Shown: positions 1-10,451, counted from the first letter of the stretch. The stretch is 64,000 bases of DNA from Pseudomonas sp. MN1F (GCF_009391885.1 NZ_VZII01000003.1:62001-126000), one strand, 5' to 3'. The notes: a model not told the origin generated them from the letters alone. A program made the numbers and translations.

Positions 1-738
1 GTAGAACAGGCTGGTGACGTTGACCAGGTTACCCTTGGCGATCAGCCGGTACAGCAGCAGGGTCGCCAGCAGCGACACCACCAGCCCCATCCACAGCAGC
101 GCACCGACAAATCCGCCGGTCCATTCCACCTGCAGCGGTTGCAGCGGGGCGAACACCGCGCACAGGGCGAAGCCGGCGATGTATTGCAACGGCAGCGTGC
201 CCATCGGGTTGTCGGTGATGCGCTTCTGCAGGATCGAGCCGAAGGTCATGCTGGCCAGCGCCAGCAGGGCGAACAGCATGCCGAGCAGCGACACCCCGCC
301 GAGGTTGATGCCCTGATAGACCACCATCACCAGCCCGCCAAGCCCAAGGCCCAGGCCGAACAGGCGGCTCCAGGAGCGCTGGCGCTCCATCAGCACCACG
401 GTGAGGATCGGTTGCACGCCCATCACCGTGGCCATCACGCCGGGGGTGACATGGGTGTTGAGCGCCAACAGGTAGAAGATCTGATAGGCGCCAAGCAGCA
501 CGCAGCCGGTGCCGAGGGCACGCAGGATCGCCCCCCGTGTACGCGGCCAGCGCAGGCCGAGCAACGGGCCAATCAGCAGCAGGCCGGTGAGCGCCAGCGC
601 CGAGCGCAGCAGCAGGAAGGCAAAGGGGCTGGCATGGGCCAGGCCGAGTTTGGAAACGATCGCGCCACTGCTCCAGAGCAGGACGAACAGGCTGGTGGTG
701 GCCGCCGAGGCCACGGATGCTTTGTTGAAGACAGACAT
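1..738 (-). CDS. EamA/DMT-family membrane transporter (3' end cut by window edge)
   Basis: Drug/metabolite-transporter type permease of the inner membrane, substrate unknown. The reading frame opens at an ATG giving MSVFNKASVASAATTSLF and stays open for 246 codons to the left edge, so the C-terminus is missing. The visible part is a run of hydrophobic helices; a helix ending LLLIGPLLGLRW and the stretch NTHVTPGVMATVMGVQPIL are typical of EamA repeats. EamA proteins usually have ten helices and about 290-300 residues, so perhaps 50 residues are lost. Good confidence in the family, none in the substrate. Confidence 0.85.
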   Translation of the reverse strand, partial: MSVFNKASVASAATTSLFVLLWSSGAIVSKLGLAHASPFAFLLLRSALALTGLLLIGPLLGLRWPRTRGAILRALGTGCVLLGAYQIFYLLALNTHVTPGVMATVMGVQPILTVVLMERQRSWSRLFGLGLGLGGLVMVVYQGINLGGVSLLGMLFALLALASMTFGSILQKRITDNPMGTLPLQYIAGFALCAVFAPLQPLQVEWTGGFVGALLWMGLVVSLLATLLLYRLIAKGNLVNVTSLFY

Positions 739-854
739 GTATTGCCACCTGATATAAGGCAAATAAGCCAGACGGCGGGCGTGAACTTCAGCGAGGGAAG
801 GTGCCGACCGTGTTCAGTAGGTTGCGAGTGCGAAGGGATGCGGCCAGAAGCCGA

Positions 855-1019
855 TCAGCCCAGTACGACCACGCAAGGAGGCGGAGCTACGCCGCCTACG
901 ACGCCACTGACAGGTGGTGGTGGGTAGTGACTGATCATGACCGGCTGCTGGCTGCCACGCACGACCATGCCCGCGACTGGCGCGCTGGCAAAGCGAGTGG
1001 TGGAAGGGATGGCTGGCAT
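855..1019 (-). CDS. possible 54-residue small protein
   Basis: A minus-strand frame starting MPAIPSTTRFASAPVAG and containing QPVMISHYPPPPVSG runs for 54 residues. Codon choice is in keeping with the GC-rich neighbours and the residues look protein-like rather than random. There is no strong ribosome-binding site before the ATG and I do not recognise a family. Listed as a candidate only. Confidence 0.3.
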   Translation of the reverse strand: MPAIPSTTRFASAPVAGMVVRGSQQPVMISHYPPPPVSGVVGGVAPPPCVVVLG

Positions 1020-1087
1020 GATCGGGTCTTCAGGGAAGAGAAGTGTTCGGAATATAGCGGTGAATCAGAGGATGAGCAAGCCTGACC

Positions 1088-1169
1088 GGGCCCCTTCGCG
1101 GGACAAGCCCGCTCCTACAGGAATCGCATATCCCTATAGGAGCGGGCTTGCCCGCGAAAGGGCCGGCCC
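1088..1169. repeat. REP-type inverted pair
   Basis: Two arms, one reading CGCGGGACAAGCCCGCTCC and the other its near-complement (GGAGCGGGCTTGCCCGCG), face each other around a short centre. This is the common REP element form of P. putida genomes. It lies about 5 bp past the stop of the minus-strand lpxO and may act as an mRNA 3' stabiliser or weak terminator. Confidence 0.8.
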
Positions 1170-1174
1170 TGCTA

Positions 1175-2110
1175 TCAGAAGAGCCAGCGGTACAGGAAGT
1201 ACGCCACCACCACTGCCAGCACCGGCCGCAGGATGCGGTAGGCCTTGGGGTTGGCGCGCTTGAACTGCTTGACGCGGGTGCTGATCTTGTTGCTGAAGCG
1301 CTTGCTCCAGGCATACGCCTGGTTGATCCCGCCTACCCGCTCGTCATCGGTATTCTGCGGCGCGGTGGCGCGGCCGAGGAAGGCACTGACCTTGCGGTTG
1401 ATGCGGGTCATCAGCGGGCTGCTCAGCGGACGTTCGATATCGCAGAACAGGATCACCCGAGTCACGTCGGTTTCGTTCTTGACCCAGTGCACGTAAGTCT
1501 CATCGAACATCACGTCCTCGCCGTCACGCCAGGCATATTCCTCACCATCGACGTAGATGCGGCAGGCGTCGGAGTTGGGAGTCGACAGGCCCAGGTGGTA
1601 GCGCAGGGAGCCGGCAAACGGGTCGCGGTGCGGGTTCAGGTGGCTGCCACCGGGCAGCAGGGCGAACATCGCCCCTTTCACGTTGGGAATACTGCTGACC
1701 AGCTCGACGGTTTTCGGGCACAGGGCTTCGGCAGACGGCAGCGGCTTGTCGTACCACTTCAGGTAGAAGCGCTTCCAGCCTTTCTTGAAGAACGAACCGA
1801 AGCCGGCATCGTTGTCCTTTTCGGCGGCACGGATGTAACCCTCGTCGAACAGGCGCATGGCCTCCTCGCGGATCACCTGCCAGTTGTCCTTGAGCACGTC
1901 CAGCTCGGGAAAGCGCTGGCGGTCCAGGTAAGGCTTGGACGGCACGCCGGAGAACAGGTACATCAGGCTGTTATAAGGTGCAAACAGCGCCGAATGGTTG
2001 ACGAACTGGCGCAGTACCGGCAGGCGCGCCTTGCCGCGCAGGTGCACATACAGCACGCTGCCGAAGAACACCAGCAGCACACCTGCCTTGGCGAGGAAGG
2101 AAAAGGTCAT
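1175..2110 (-). CDS. lpxO: lipid A 2-hydroxylase LpxO (aspartyl/asparaginyl beta-hydroxylase family)
   Basis: Fe(II)/2-oxoglutarate oxygenase that adds a 2-hydroxyl group to a secondary acyl chain of lipid A at the inner membrane. The 311-residue length fits LpxO. The N-terminus (residues 5-22) and the C-terminal RPVLAVVVAYFLYRWLF are membrane segments. The core contains HLNPHRDPFAGSLRYHLGL, with the H-x-D metal ligands, and later DETYVHWVKNETDVTRVI with the distal histidine and 2-oxoglutarate-binding arginine. It stands alone, convergent to nothing, with a REP pair downstream. Which acyl chain is hydroxylated cannot be read from the sequence. Confidence 0.88.
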   Translation of the reverse strand: MTFSFLAKAGVLLVFFGSVLYVHLRGKARLPVLRQFVNHSALFAPYNSLMYLFSGVPSKPYLDRQRFPELDVLKDNWQVIREEAMRLFDEGYIRAAEKDNDAGFGSFFKKGWKRFYLKWYDKPLPSAEALCPKTVELVSSIPNVKGAMFALLPGGSHLNPHRDPFAGSLRYHLGLSTPNSDACRIYVDGEEYAWRDGEDVMFDETYVHWVKNETDVTRVILFCDIERPLSSPLMTRINRKVSAFLGRATAPQNTDDERVGGINQAYAWSKRFSNKISTRVKQFKRANPKAYRILRPVLAVVVAYFLYRWLF

Positions 2111-2182
2111 GCAACACTCCTTGGAGTGGAAGCAGGCCAGCGCTGCCTGCTCCCAGAAAAATCATCCGGCCATCATAAACCC

Positions 2183-2215
2183 ATCCCGCCCCGGTAAAAA
2201 CAACCAGGGCGGGAT
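2183..2215 (-). terminator. probable terminator downstream of cysK
   Basis: A 9-bp perfect stem (ATCCCGCCC and GGGCGGGAT) lies about 70 bp past the cysK stop. The T-rich tail on the minus strand is weak, so factor-independent termination is only likely. Confidence 0.45.
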
Positions 2216-2282
2216 CTCACTCATGAAGATTTTGCAATAAACCACGCCGCCGAATGTTGCGCCGGATCAGCGGCAAGGCTGA

Positions 2283-3257
<975 letters not shown>

Positions 3258-3392
3258 GGCAGGGTCCTTGAACATGAGAAACAGCATGGAAAGACTTAAA
3301 GGGTAAGCCCGCCCCGATGGCCAGTAAAGCCTGTTCGAACTCCCAGGCGCTGCCTGCGGTCAACCGTGCAACCCGCTGCGGAGAGCCCTACA

Positions 3393-4466
3393 ATGAAAGC
3401 TCGCTATCGCTGGCCGATGATTGGCCTGGGCAGCCTGATCGTGGTGCTGGTGGCCTTGCAGCTGGCCCTGCCCTACCTGGTGCGCGATTACCTGAACGAC
3501 AAGCTGGCCCACATGGGCGAGTACCGCGGCCAGGTGACCGACGTCGACCTGGCCTGGTGGCGCGGCGCCTACCAGATCAACGGCCTGAAGATCGTCAAGG
3601 TCACTGGCAAGGTACCGGTGCCGTTGCTGGATGCGCCGCTGATCGACCTGTCGGTGAGCTGGCACTCGCTGATCTACGACAAGGCCGTGGTGGCCAAGGT
3701 GACCTTCAAGCGCCCCGAGTTCAACTTCGTCGACGGCGGCAGCAAGCAAGCTTCGCAGACTGGCCGGGGGACCGACTGGCGCCAGCAGCTGGAAAAACTG
3801 CTGCCGATCACCCTCAATGAAGTGCAGATCGAAAATGGCACGCTGACCTTTCGCAACTTCACCTCCAAGCCAGCGGTCGACCTCAAGGCCACGCAACTTG
3901 AGGCCAACATCCGCAACCTGACCAACGTGCGCGACGAAAAAGGCCGGCGCGATGCCAGCTTCGACGCCAGCGCTCTGCTGCTGGGCGATGCCAAGGTCGA
4001 AAGCCGCGCCACCTTCGACCCGTTCAGCGATTTTGACGACTTCGAATTCCGCCTGCGTGCGACCGGCATCGAGCTGCGCAAGCTCAACGACTTCTCCAGC
4101 GCCTACGGCAAGTTCGATTTCAAAGCCGGGCACGGCGACCTGGTGATCGAAGCCCAGGCCGAAGACGGCCGGCTGCACGGTTACATCAAGCCGTTATTGC
4201 GCGATGTCGATGTGTTCGACTGGCAGCAGGACGTGGAGAACAAGAACAAGAACATCTTCCGCTCGGTCTGGGAGGCGCTGGTGGGGGCCAGCGAGACGGT
4301 GCTGAAGAACCAGCCGAAAAACCAGTTCGCCACCCGCGTCGAGCTCAATGGCAGCGTGCACAAGCAGGACATCAGTGCCTTGGAGGCGTTTTTGCAGATC
4401 CTGCGCAACGGTTTCATCCAGGCGTTCAATGCACGCTACGAGCAGCCCCCACCCAAGACTGACTGA
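3393..4466 (+). CDS. DUF748 domain-containing envelope protein
   Basis: A 357-residue protein of unknown biochemical role. One N-terminal transmembrane helix (about residues 6-28, GLGSLIVVLVALQLALPYLV) is followed by a long periplasmic beta-rich region with repeats typical of AsmA-like/DUF748 proteins: VDLAWWRGAYQINGLKIVK, then a middle segment around VQIENGTLTFRNF. These families are linked to outer-membrane biogenesis. The start MKARYRW is preferred over an ATG nine codons upstream by its GGAGAG site. It is monocistronic. Confidence 0.8.
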   Translation: MKARYRWPMIGLGSLIVVLVALQLALPYLVRDYLNDKLAHMGEYRGQVTDVDLAWWRGAYQINGLKIVKVTGKVPVPLLDAPLIDLSVSWHSLIYDKAVVAKVTFKRPEFNFVDGGSKQASQTGRGTDWRQQLEKLLPITLNEVQIENGTLTFRNFTSKPAVDLKATQLEANIRNLTNVRDEKGRRDASFDASALLLGDAKVESRATFDPFSDFDDFEFRLRATGIELRKLNDFSSAYGKFDFKAGHGDLVIEAQAEDGRLHGYIKPLLRDVDVFDWQQDVENKNKNIFRSVWEALVGASETVLKNQPKNQFATRVELNGSVHKQDISALEAFLQILRNGFIQAFNARYEQPPPKTD

Positions 4467-4576
4467 ATTTTTGTGACGGGCCATTCAGGGACTGAATACC
4501 CGGTCTGCGTTTCCAGCTGCCTGGGCCCGCGTTATAGTCGTTGGCAAACTATAGGCACCCTGCAGAGGACAGACCC

Positions 4577-5422
4577 ATGAAGTTCGAAGGCACCCGCGAC
4601 TACGTTGCCACAGACGACCTGAAACTGGCGGTCAACGCGGCCATCACCCTCGAACGCCCGCTGCTGGTCAAGGGCGAGCCCGGCACCGGCAAGACCATGC
4701 TCGCCGAGCAGCTCGCGGCCTCGTTCGGCGCACGCCTGATCACCTGGCACATCAAGTCCACCACCAAGGCCCACCAGGGCCTCTACGAATACGACGCAGT
4801 CAGCCGCCTGCGCGACTCGCAGCTGGGCGTGGACAAAGTCCACGACGTGCGCAACTACCTGAAGAAAGGCAAGCTGTGGGAGGCCTTCGAGGCCGACGAG
4901 CGGGTGATCCTGCTGATCGACGAGATCGACAAGGCCGACATCGAGTTCCCCAACGACCTGCTGCAGGAACTCGACAAGATGGAGTTCTACGTCTACGAAA
5001 TCGACGAGACCATCAAGGCCAAGCAGCGCCCGATCATCATCATCACCTCCAACAACGAAAAGGAGCTGCCCGACGCCTTCCTGCGCCGCTGCTTCTTCCA
5101 TTACATCGCCTTCCCTGACCGCGGCACCCTGCAGCAGATCGTCGACGTGCACTACCCGAACATCAGCCAGTCGCTGGTCAGCGAGGCACTCGACGTGTTC
5201 TTCGATGTGCGCAAGGTACCGGGCCTGAAGAAAAAACCATCCACCTCCGAGCTGGTCGACTGGCTCAAGCTGCTGATGGCCGACAACATCGGCGAAGCCG
5301 TGCTGCGCGAACGCGACCCGACCAAAGCCATCCCGCCGCTGGCGGGCGCCCTGGTGAAGAACGAGCAGGACGTGCAACTGCTGGAGCGCCTGGCCTTCAT
5401 GAGCCGGCGCGGCAACCGCTGA
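4577..5422 (+). CDS. MoxR-family AAA+ ATPase
   Basis: Cytoplasmic AAA+ ATPase, 281 residues, thought to work with its VWA partner as a metal-insertion or protein-maturation chaperone. Walker A is GEPGTGKTML (residues 35-44). Walker B is VILLIDEIDKADIEFPNDLL, with the inserted loop typical of the MoxR clade, followed by the sensor ITSNNEKELPDAFLRRC. The gene for its partner begins 14 bp downstream and is certainly co-transcribed. The start is chosen at an ATG with GAGGACAG upstream. The substrate protein is unknown. Confidence 0.92.
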   Translation: MKFEGTRDYVATDDLKLAVNAAITLERPLLVKGEPGTGKTMLAEQLAASFGARLITWHIKSTTKAHQGLYEYDAVSRLRDSQLGVDKVHDVRNYLKKGKLWEAFEADERVILLIDEIDKADIEFPNDLLQELDKMEFYVYEIDETIKAKQRPIIIITSNNEKELPDAFLRRCFFHYIAFPDRGTLQQIVDVHYPNISQSLVSEALDVFFDVRKVPGLKKKPSTSELVDWLKLLMADNIGEAVLRERDPTKAIPPLAGALVKNEQDVQLLERLAFMSRRGNR

Positions 5423-5435
5423 CAGGAGCCGGGCC

Positions 5436-6614
5436 ATGCTGCTCAACCTGTTCAATGAAATGCGCGCGGCCAAGGTGCCGGTTTCGGTGCGCGAACTGCT
5501 CGACCTGCACCACGCCCTGCAAAAAGGCGTGGTGTTTGCCGACATGGACGCCTTCTACTACCTCGCCCGCGCCATCCTGGTGAAGGACGAGCGCCACTTC
5601 GACAAGTTCGACCGCGCGTTCGCCGCCTACTTCAAGGGCCTGGAAAACCTCGACCGGCACATCGAGGCACTGATCCCCGATGAATGGCTGCGCAAGGAAT
5701 TCGAACGCTCGCTGACCGACGAGGAACGTGCGCAGATCCAGTCGCTGGGTGGCCTGGACAAGCTCATCGAGGAGTTCAAGAAGCGCCTCGAAGAGCAGAA
5801 GGAACGCCACGCCGGTGGCAACAAGTGGATCGGCACCGGTGGCACCAGCCCGTTCGGCTCGGGCGGCTTCAACCCCGAAGGCATCCGCGTCGGCGAGGCC
5901 GGCAAGCGTCAGGGCAAGGCCGTCAAGGTCTGGGACCAGCGCGAGTACAAGAACCTCGACGACCAGGTCGAACTGGGCACGCGTAACATCAAGCTGGCCC
6001 TGCGTCGCCTGCGCAAGTTCGCCCGCGAAGGCGCCGCCGAAGAGCTCGATATCGACGGCACCATCGACCACACCGCGCGTGACGCCGGGCTGCTGAACAT
6101 CCAGATGCGCCCGGAACGGCGCAACACGGTGAAGCTGCTGTTGCTGTTCGACATCGGCGGCTCGATGGACGCCCACGTCAAGGTCTGCGAAGAGCTGTTC
6201 TCGGCCTGCAAGACCGAGTTCAAGCACCTGGAGTACTACTACTTCCACAACTTCGTGTACGAGTCGGTGTGGAAGAACAACCTGCGCCGCACCTCGGAGC
6301 GCTACTCCACCTTCGACCTGCTGCACAAGTACGGCGACGACTACAAGGTGGTGTTCGTCGGCGATGCGGCCATGGCACCGTACGAGATCACCCAGCCGGG
6401 TGGTAGCGTCGAGCACTGGAACGAAGAGGCCGGGTACGTGTGGATGCAGCGCTTCATGGAGAAATTCAGGAAGATCATCTGGATCAACCCGTATCCCAAG
6501 CAGGCCTGGGACTACACCGCTTCGACGCACCTGGTGCGGGATTTGATCGAGGACAAGATGTATCCGCTGACCCTGCAGGGGTTGGAAGACGGGATGCGTT
6601 ACCTGTCCAAATAG
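5436..6614 (+). CDS. VWA-domain protein, CoxE-like partner of MoxR ATPase
   Basis: A 392-residue protein co-transcribed with the MoxR ATPase. The N-terminal half is helical (LRELLDLHHALQKGV-like region, then a charged stretch EFKKRLEEQKERHAGG). The C-terminal half is a von Willebrand A fold beginning LLLLFDIGGSMDAHVKVC. The metal site reads DIGGS, so the first serine of the usual DxSxS motif is glycine; the rest of the fold is intact (VVFVGDAAMAPYEI). MoxR/VWA pairs act as a unit on target proteins, but the client is not apparent here. Confidence 0.9.
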   Translation: MLLNLFNEMRAAKVPVSVRELLDLHHALQKGVVFADMDAFYYLARAILVKDERHFDKFDRAFAAYFKGLENLDRHIEALIPDEWLRKEFERSLTDEERAQIQSLGGLDKLIEEFKKRLEEQKERHAGGNKWIGTGGTSPFGSGGFNPEGIRVGEAGKRQGKAVKVWDQREYKNLDDQVELGTRNIKLALRRLRKFAREGAAEELDIDGTIDHTARDAGLLNIQMRPERRNTVKLLLLFDIGGSMDAHVKVCEELFSACKTEFKHLEYYYFHNFVYESVWKNNLRRTSERYSTFDLLHKYGDDYKVVFVGDAAMAPYEITQPGGSVEHWNEEAGYVWMQRFMEKFRKIIWINPYPKQAWDYTASTHLVRDLIEDKMYPLTLQGLEDGMRYLSK

Positions 6615-6622
6615 CTAAAGCC

Positions 6623-6645
6623 CTGGGGCCGCTCTACGGCCCCAG
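6623..6645. terminator. hairpin between convergent genes
   Basis: Perfect 9-bp stem CTGGGGCCG/CGGCCCCAG with a 5-nt loop, placed between the stops of the plus-strand VWA gene and the minus-strand pxpC. It has no long T tract but probably ends transcription from both sides. Confidence 0.55.
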
Positions 6646-6649
6646 AATC

Positions 6650-7567
6650 TCAACGCCAACGCCGCCCATAAGCCTGCTGCTCCCGCCAGGCCTCGTCCTG
6701 CACCACCGCCCTGAACCGCACAGCCGCCCCCGGCATGCATTGCGCCAGCTGCGCCAACGCCAACGGCGTCAACGCCCCCAACCGCGGATAGCCACCAATG
6801 GTCTGCCGGTCATTGAGCAACACGATCGGTTGCCCGTCCGGTGGCACCTGCACGGCCCCCAGCGCAATCCCTTCGGAAATCATCGGTGCCCCTTGGTAGG
6901 CCAGCTCTGGGCCCAACAAGCGAATACCCATGCGGTCGGCGCGGGTGTCCAGCGTCCAGTCACGGTTGAACGCTTCAAACAGGCTGGTCCCGCTGAAGTC
7001 ACCGATTTGCGCGCCCATCACCAGGTCGAGCACGGGCTTTGCCACATGACGCGGACACAGGGCCGTGGGCACTTCGCGCAAGGCCGGCGAATCACCGGCA
7101 AAAGTGAGCATCTGCCCTTTCCCCAGTGCTGATCCTCGCCCATCGATACCACCCAGCGCCTCGCGCACGACCGTTGCACAACTGCCCAGCACCTCCTCAC
7201 CGAGAAACCCGCCCGGCGCCGCCAGATACGCCCGCACGCCTTGCTTCGGCTGCTTCAGGGTCAAGCGCTGCCCTTTGCCCAGGACGAAGCTGCGCCATGG
7301 CAGCAGTGGCTGATCATCCACCCGTGCATCCAGGTCGGCCCCGGCCAGCGCCAGCACGCAATCCTGCTCGGCCACCAGCGCAAAACCACCCAGCGCCACC
7401 TCGACCACCGGCGCCCCCAGCGCGTTACCCAGCAACCAGTTGGCCCAGTGCATCGCCACCCAATCCAGCGCCCCGCCCTGGGTAACGCCCAGGTGACGCA
7501 CGCCAAAGCGCCCGGCGTCCTGCAACTGGCACAGGGCGGTACTGGCCTCGATCTGCAACTGCTTCAT
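6650..7567 (-). CDS. pxpC: 5-oxoprolinase subunit PxpC (KipA/biotin-dependent carboxyltransferase fold)
   Basis: A 305-residue subunit of the ATP-dependent 5-oxoprolinase PxpABC, which opens 5-oxo-L-proline to L-glutamate in the cytoplasm. Family features are FGVRHLGVTQGGALDWVAM at the N-terminus, SNGI-like RADRMGIRLLG and, near the end, IVLLNDRQTIGGYPRLG. It overlaps pxpB by 4 bp, which implies coupled translation. The order pxpA-pxpB-pxpC with an MFS gene in front is the usual oxoproline-use operon. Confidence 0.92.
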   Translation of the reverse strand: MKQLQIEASTALCQLQDAGRFGVRHLGVTQGGALDWVAMHWANWLLGNALGAPVVEVALGGFALVAEQDCVLALAGADLDARVDDQPLLPWRSFVLGKGQRLTLKQPKQGVRAYLAAPGGFLGEEVLGSCATVVREALGGIDGRGSALGKGQMLTFAGDSPALREVPTALCPRHVAKPVLDLVMGAQIGDFSGTSLFEAFNRDWTLDTRADRMGIRLLGPELAYQGAPMISEGIALGAVQVPPDGQPIVLLNDRQTIGGYPRLGALTPLALAQLAQCMPGAAVRFRAVVQDEAWREQQAYGRRWR

Positions 7568-8250
7568 CCTTGTGCCTCCACATCGCCGCCCAGGGCCAGG
7601 AACTGGTCACGCGATACCGCCACGAAGCGCACCCGGTCGCCCGGCTGCAGCAGGCTGTAGCCCTGGCGTTCGCGGTCGAACAGGCGCACCGGCGTGCGCC
7701 CGATCAGGTTCCAGCCACCCGGCGACACGGCGGGGTATGCCGCAGTCTGGCGTTCGGCAATACCCACGCTGCCTGCTGCCACGCGCTTGCGCGGGGTGCT
7801 CAGGCGCGGGCTGGCCAGGCGTTCGTCGACCAGCCCCATGAAACCGAAGCCGGGCGCGAAGCCAAGGGCGAATACCGGGTACTCGCGTTCGCTGTGCAGG
7901 CGGATCACTTCGGCTTCGCTCAGCCCGCTGCGCGCGGCCAGCACGGGCAGTTCAGGGCCGACGCTGGCGTGGTACCACACTGGGATTTCATGGCGCCGGC
8001 CACCACTGCCGGTGTCCGGTTGCAAGCCGAACAGCGCCTGGGTGATCAGCGCCCGCGCCTCCCCCGGTGGCAGATCAAACTGCACCATCAACGTGGTGTA
8101 GGACGGCACCAGATCCACCAGGTGCTTGCCGAACGCCACGTTCAGGCGCTGGCTGGCGGCGAGCATCCACGGCATGTTGGCTTCGTCGATACGGTCGAAC
8201 AGGCGCACCATCAGGCTGTCGATGGCCGCCACTTCGATACGCAGCTTCAT
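7564..8250 (-). CDS. pxpB: 5-oxoprolinase subunit PxpB (KipI/AHS1 family)
   Basis: A 228-residue subunit of 5-oxoprolinase. The diagnostic segments are [20 protein letters not shown] in the centre, [19 protein letters not shown] and the C-terminal [18 protein letters not shown]. It overlaps both neighbours by 4 bp, so all three subunits are translated as a set. Homologues in Bacillus (KipI) inhibit a sporulation kinase, but the full pxpABC context here points to 5-oxoproline cleavage. Confidence 0.93.
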   Translation of the reverse strand: MKLRIEVAAIDSLMVRLFDRIDEANMPWMLAASQRLNVAFGKHLVDLVPSYTTLMVQFDLPPGEARALITQALFGLQPDTGSGGRRHEIPVWYHASVGPELPVLAARSGLSEAEVIRLHSEREYPVFALGFAPGFGFMGLVDERLASPRLSTPRKRVAAGSVGIAERQTAAYPAVSPGGWNLIGRTPVRLFDRERQGYSLLQPGDRVRFVAVSRDQFLALGGDVEAQG

Positions 8251-9026
8251 TGCGCCTCCAGCGCATCAAGGGCCTGGCGGATCTGCCGCACGGCCGCCAC
8301 CGAACTGTCGTTGTCGCCATGCACGCAGAGGGTGCTGGCCACCAACTGCAGCGCGCTGCCGTCAGCCGCCACCAGAGTTTCGCCGCGGGCCAGGCGCAAG
8401 GCCTGCTCGACCACCAGGGCCGGCTCATGGTGCACCGCGCCCGGCAGGCGCCGCGACACCAGGTGGCCGCTGGCGGTGTAGGCGCGGTCGGCGAAGGCTT
8501 CGAACCACAGCGGCACGCCGACTTCATCGCCCAGGGCCTGGGCCGCACGGTTATCGGCAGTGGCCATGAGCATCAGCGGCAGGCCGCTGTCATAGGCCGC
8601 CACGGCTTCCAGCACGGTGCGCAGCGTGTGCGGGTCGGCCATCATGTCGTTGTACAGCGCGCCGTGGGGCTTCACATAGGCAACGCGGCCGCCGAGCACT
8701 TTGCAAATGCCGTCCAGGGCACCGATCTGGTAATGCAAGAGGTCGCGGATTTCTTCCGGGCTGCAGGCCATGGAGCGGCGGCCGAAGCCGACCAGGTCCG
8801 GGTAGGCCGGGTGTGCGCCGATGGTCACGCCGTGTTCCAGCGCCATGGCCACGGTGCGGCGCATGATGCTCGGGTCGCCGGCGTGGTAGCCGCAGGCGAT
8901 GTTGGCGCAGTCGATGTAGGGCATCACTTCGGCATCCAGGCCCATGCGCCAGCTGCCGTAACTCTCGCCCATGTCGCAATTGAGTAGCAGGGGTTTCACC
9001 TGACGTGCTCCCGTGTCGATGTTCAT
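8247..9026 (-). CDS. pxpA: 5-oxoprolinase subunit PxpA (LamB/YcsF family)
   Basis: A 259-residue deacetylase-like fold subunit. [17 protein letters not shown] near the N-terminus, [17 protein letters not shown] and [16 protein letters not shown] carry the conserved acidic and histidine residues of the YcsF family; [12 protein letters not shown] is the second signature. The start is an ATG nine codons before VKPLLLNCD; the exact start could be a few residues later. It lies 9 bp from the MFS gene upstream and overlaps pxpB by 4 bp. Confidence 0.93.
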   Translation of the reverse strand: MNIDTGARQVKPLLLNCDMGESYGSWRMGLDAEVMPYIDCANIACGYHAGDPSIMRRTVAMALEHGVTIGAHPAYPDLVGFGRRSMACSPEEIRDLLHYQIGALDGICKVLGGRVAYVKPHGALYNDMMADPHTLRTVLEAVAAYDSGLPLMLMATADNRAAQALGDEVGVPLWFEAFADRAYTASGHLVSRRLPGAVHHEPALVVEQALRLARGETLVAADGSALQLVASTLCVHGDNDSSVAAVRQIRQALDALEAQ

Positions 9027-9035
9027 AGGCCTACC

Positions 9036-10322
9036 TTAACGCGCCTGAAGTTGTTTGCCGCGTGTTTCCGGCAAGCTCAGCGCCGCCACGATCACCACGC
9101 CATAGGACACTGCAGAGAACACGCCGATGCCCAGGCCCAGGGGGATCTTCTCGCCGAGCAGGCCGATCAGCAGCGGGAACAGCGCGGCGATGACCTTGCC
9201 GATGTTGTAGCAGAAGCCCTGCCCCGAGCCACGTACCCGGGTCGGGAACAGTTCGGTCAGGAACGCGCCCATGCCGCTGAAGATGCCCGAGGCGAAGAAG
9301 CCCAGCGGGAAACCGAGCCACAGCATCACGCCATCGCTCACAGGCATTTGCGTGTACAGCAGCACGATGATGAACGAGCCCACGGCGAACAGGATGAAGT
9401 TCTTCTTGCGCCCCAGCAGGTCGGACAGGTATGCGCTGACTACATAACCGATATAGGAACCGACGATCACCATCGCCAGGTAGCCGCCGGTGCCCAGCAC
9501 GCTAAGGCCACGTTCGTTCTTGAGGAAGGTCGGCAACCACGAGGTGATGGCGTAGTAGCCACCCAGCGCACCGGTGGTCAGCAACGAGGCGCGCACGGTG
9601 GTCCAGAGCATGCCGGGGGCGAAGATCTCGTAGAAGTGCGACGGCGCTTCGGCGCTTTCCCCGGCCTTGGCCTGGCGATATACCTCCGGGTCCTTGACCA
9701 GGCGGCGGACGAAGATCACGAAGATCGCCGGCACCAGCCCCAGCAGGAACAACGCACGCCAGGCCTGCTCCGCTGGCAGCCAGGAGAACAGCAGCGCATA
9801 CAGGATCGCCGTCAGCCCCCAGCCAATGGCCCAGCCCGACTGCACCATACCCACCGCCTTGCCGCGGTCCTGAGCCCGGATTACCTCGCCGATCAGCACA
9901 GCGCCGGCAGTCCACTCGCCGCCGAAACCGAAGCCCATCAAGGTGCGCGCGATCAGCAGCTGCTCGTAGCTTTGGGCAAAACCGCAGAGGAAGGTGAAGA
10001 AGGCGAACCACAACACCGTCAGCTGCAGGGTGCGCACGCGGCCGATGCGGTCGGAGAGGATGCCGGCGATCCAGCCACCGATGGCCGAGGCGATCAGCGT
10101 GCTGGTGTGGATCAGCCCGGCTTCTGCAGTGCTGATGCCCCACAGCATGATCAGTGTCGGGATGACGAAGCTGAGCATCTGCGTGTCCATGCCGTCCAGG
10201 CCATAGCCGATCTTGCAGCTCCAGAAGGTGCGCCGTTGCTGTTGGTCGATGTCGCGGTACCAGGCGAACGGCCCGGTCGAAGGAGGGGATTGCACCTGCT
10301 GCTGCACGCCGCTTGGGTTCAT
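9036..10322 (-). CDS. MFS transporter, AAHS-like, probably 5-oxoproline importer
   Basis: A 428-residue, 12-helix major facilitator. The cytoplasmic motif SDRIGRVRTLQL follows helix 2, and the acid-transporter signature GYGLDGMDTQMLSFVIPTL lies in helix 1, as in aromatic-acid/H+ symporters. The start MNPSGVQQQ is preferred because GCCGAGGCAAGC precedes it; the frame stays open upstream but the residues there are not protein-like. It is first in the pxp operon, so import of 5-oxoproline or a relative is the simplest reading, by inference only. Confidence 0.88.
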   Translation of the reverse strand: MNPSGVQQQVQSPPSTGPFAWYRDIDQQQRRTFWSCKIGYGLDGMDTQMLSFVIPTLIMLWGISTAEAGLIHTSTLIASAIGGWIAGILSDRIGRVRTLQLTVLWFAFFTFLCGFAQSYEQLLIARTLMGFGFGGEWTAGAVLIGEVIRAQDRGKAVGMVQSGWAIGWGLTAILYALLFSWLPAEQAWRALFLLGLVPAIFVIFVRRLVKDPEVYRQAKAGESAEAPSHFYEIFAPGMLWTTVRASLLTTGALGGYYAITSWLPTFLKNERGLSVLGTGGYLAMVIVGSYIGYVVSAYLSDLLGRKKNFILFAVGSFIIVLLYTQMPVSDGVMLWLGFPLGFFASGIFSGMGAFLTELFPTRVRGSGQGFCYNIGKVIAALFPLLIGLLGEKIPLGLGIGVFSAVSYGVVIVAALSLPETRGKQLQAR

Positions 10323-10354
10323 GCTTGCCTCGGCTTGTTGGTATTGTTTTATGG

Positions 10355-10371
10355 GCGACGTCGAGCGTCGC
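10355..10371. promoter_or_regulatory. dyad in MFS/LysR divergent promoter
   Basis: GCGACG and CGTCGC flank TCGAG, 33 bp from the MFS start and 80 bp from the LysR start. It is a candidate binding site for the divergently encoded LysR regulator. Confidence 0.35.
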
Positions 10372-10451
10372 GGCCTGGGCGTCATGTTCAGAGGCCGTGC
10401 TGCCTGAGTCCAACGAGAAAAACCGCCGGTCTGGAACAAGAAAAACTGATC

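Larger units (their letters stand above)
739..1174. other. intergenic region between eamA-type gene and lpxO
   Basis: This 436-bp stretch separates two minus-strand genes. It holds a REP-type inverted pair next to the lpxO end and one weak candidate small gene on the minus strand (855-1019). No other convincing coding signal is seen. Confidence 0.6.

Noticed and set aside
9051..10451. Long open frame in phase upstream of the pxp LysR gene, suggesting a fusion
   Set aside because: It is antisense to the MFS gene and has no coding character; the LysR protein starts at 10452.
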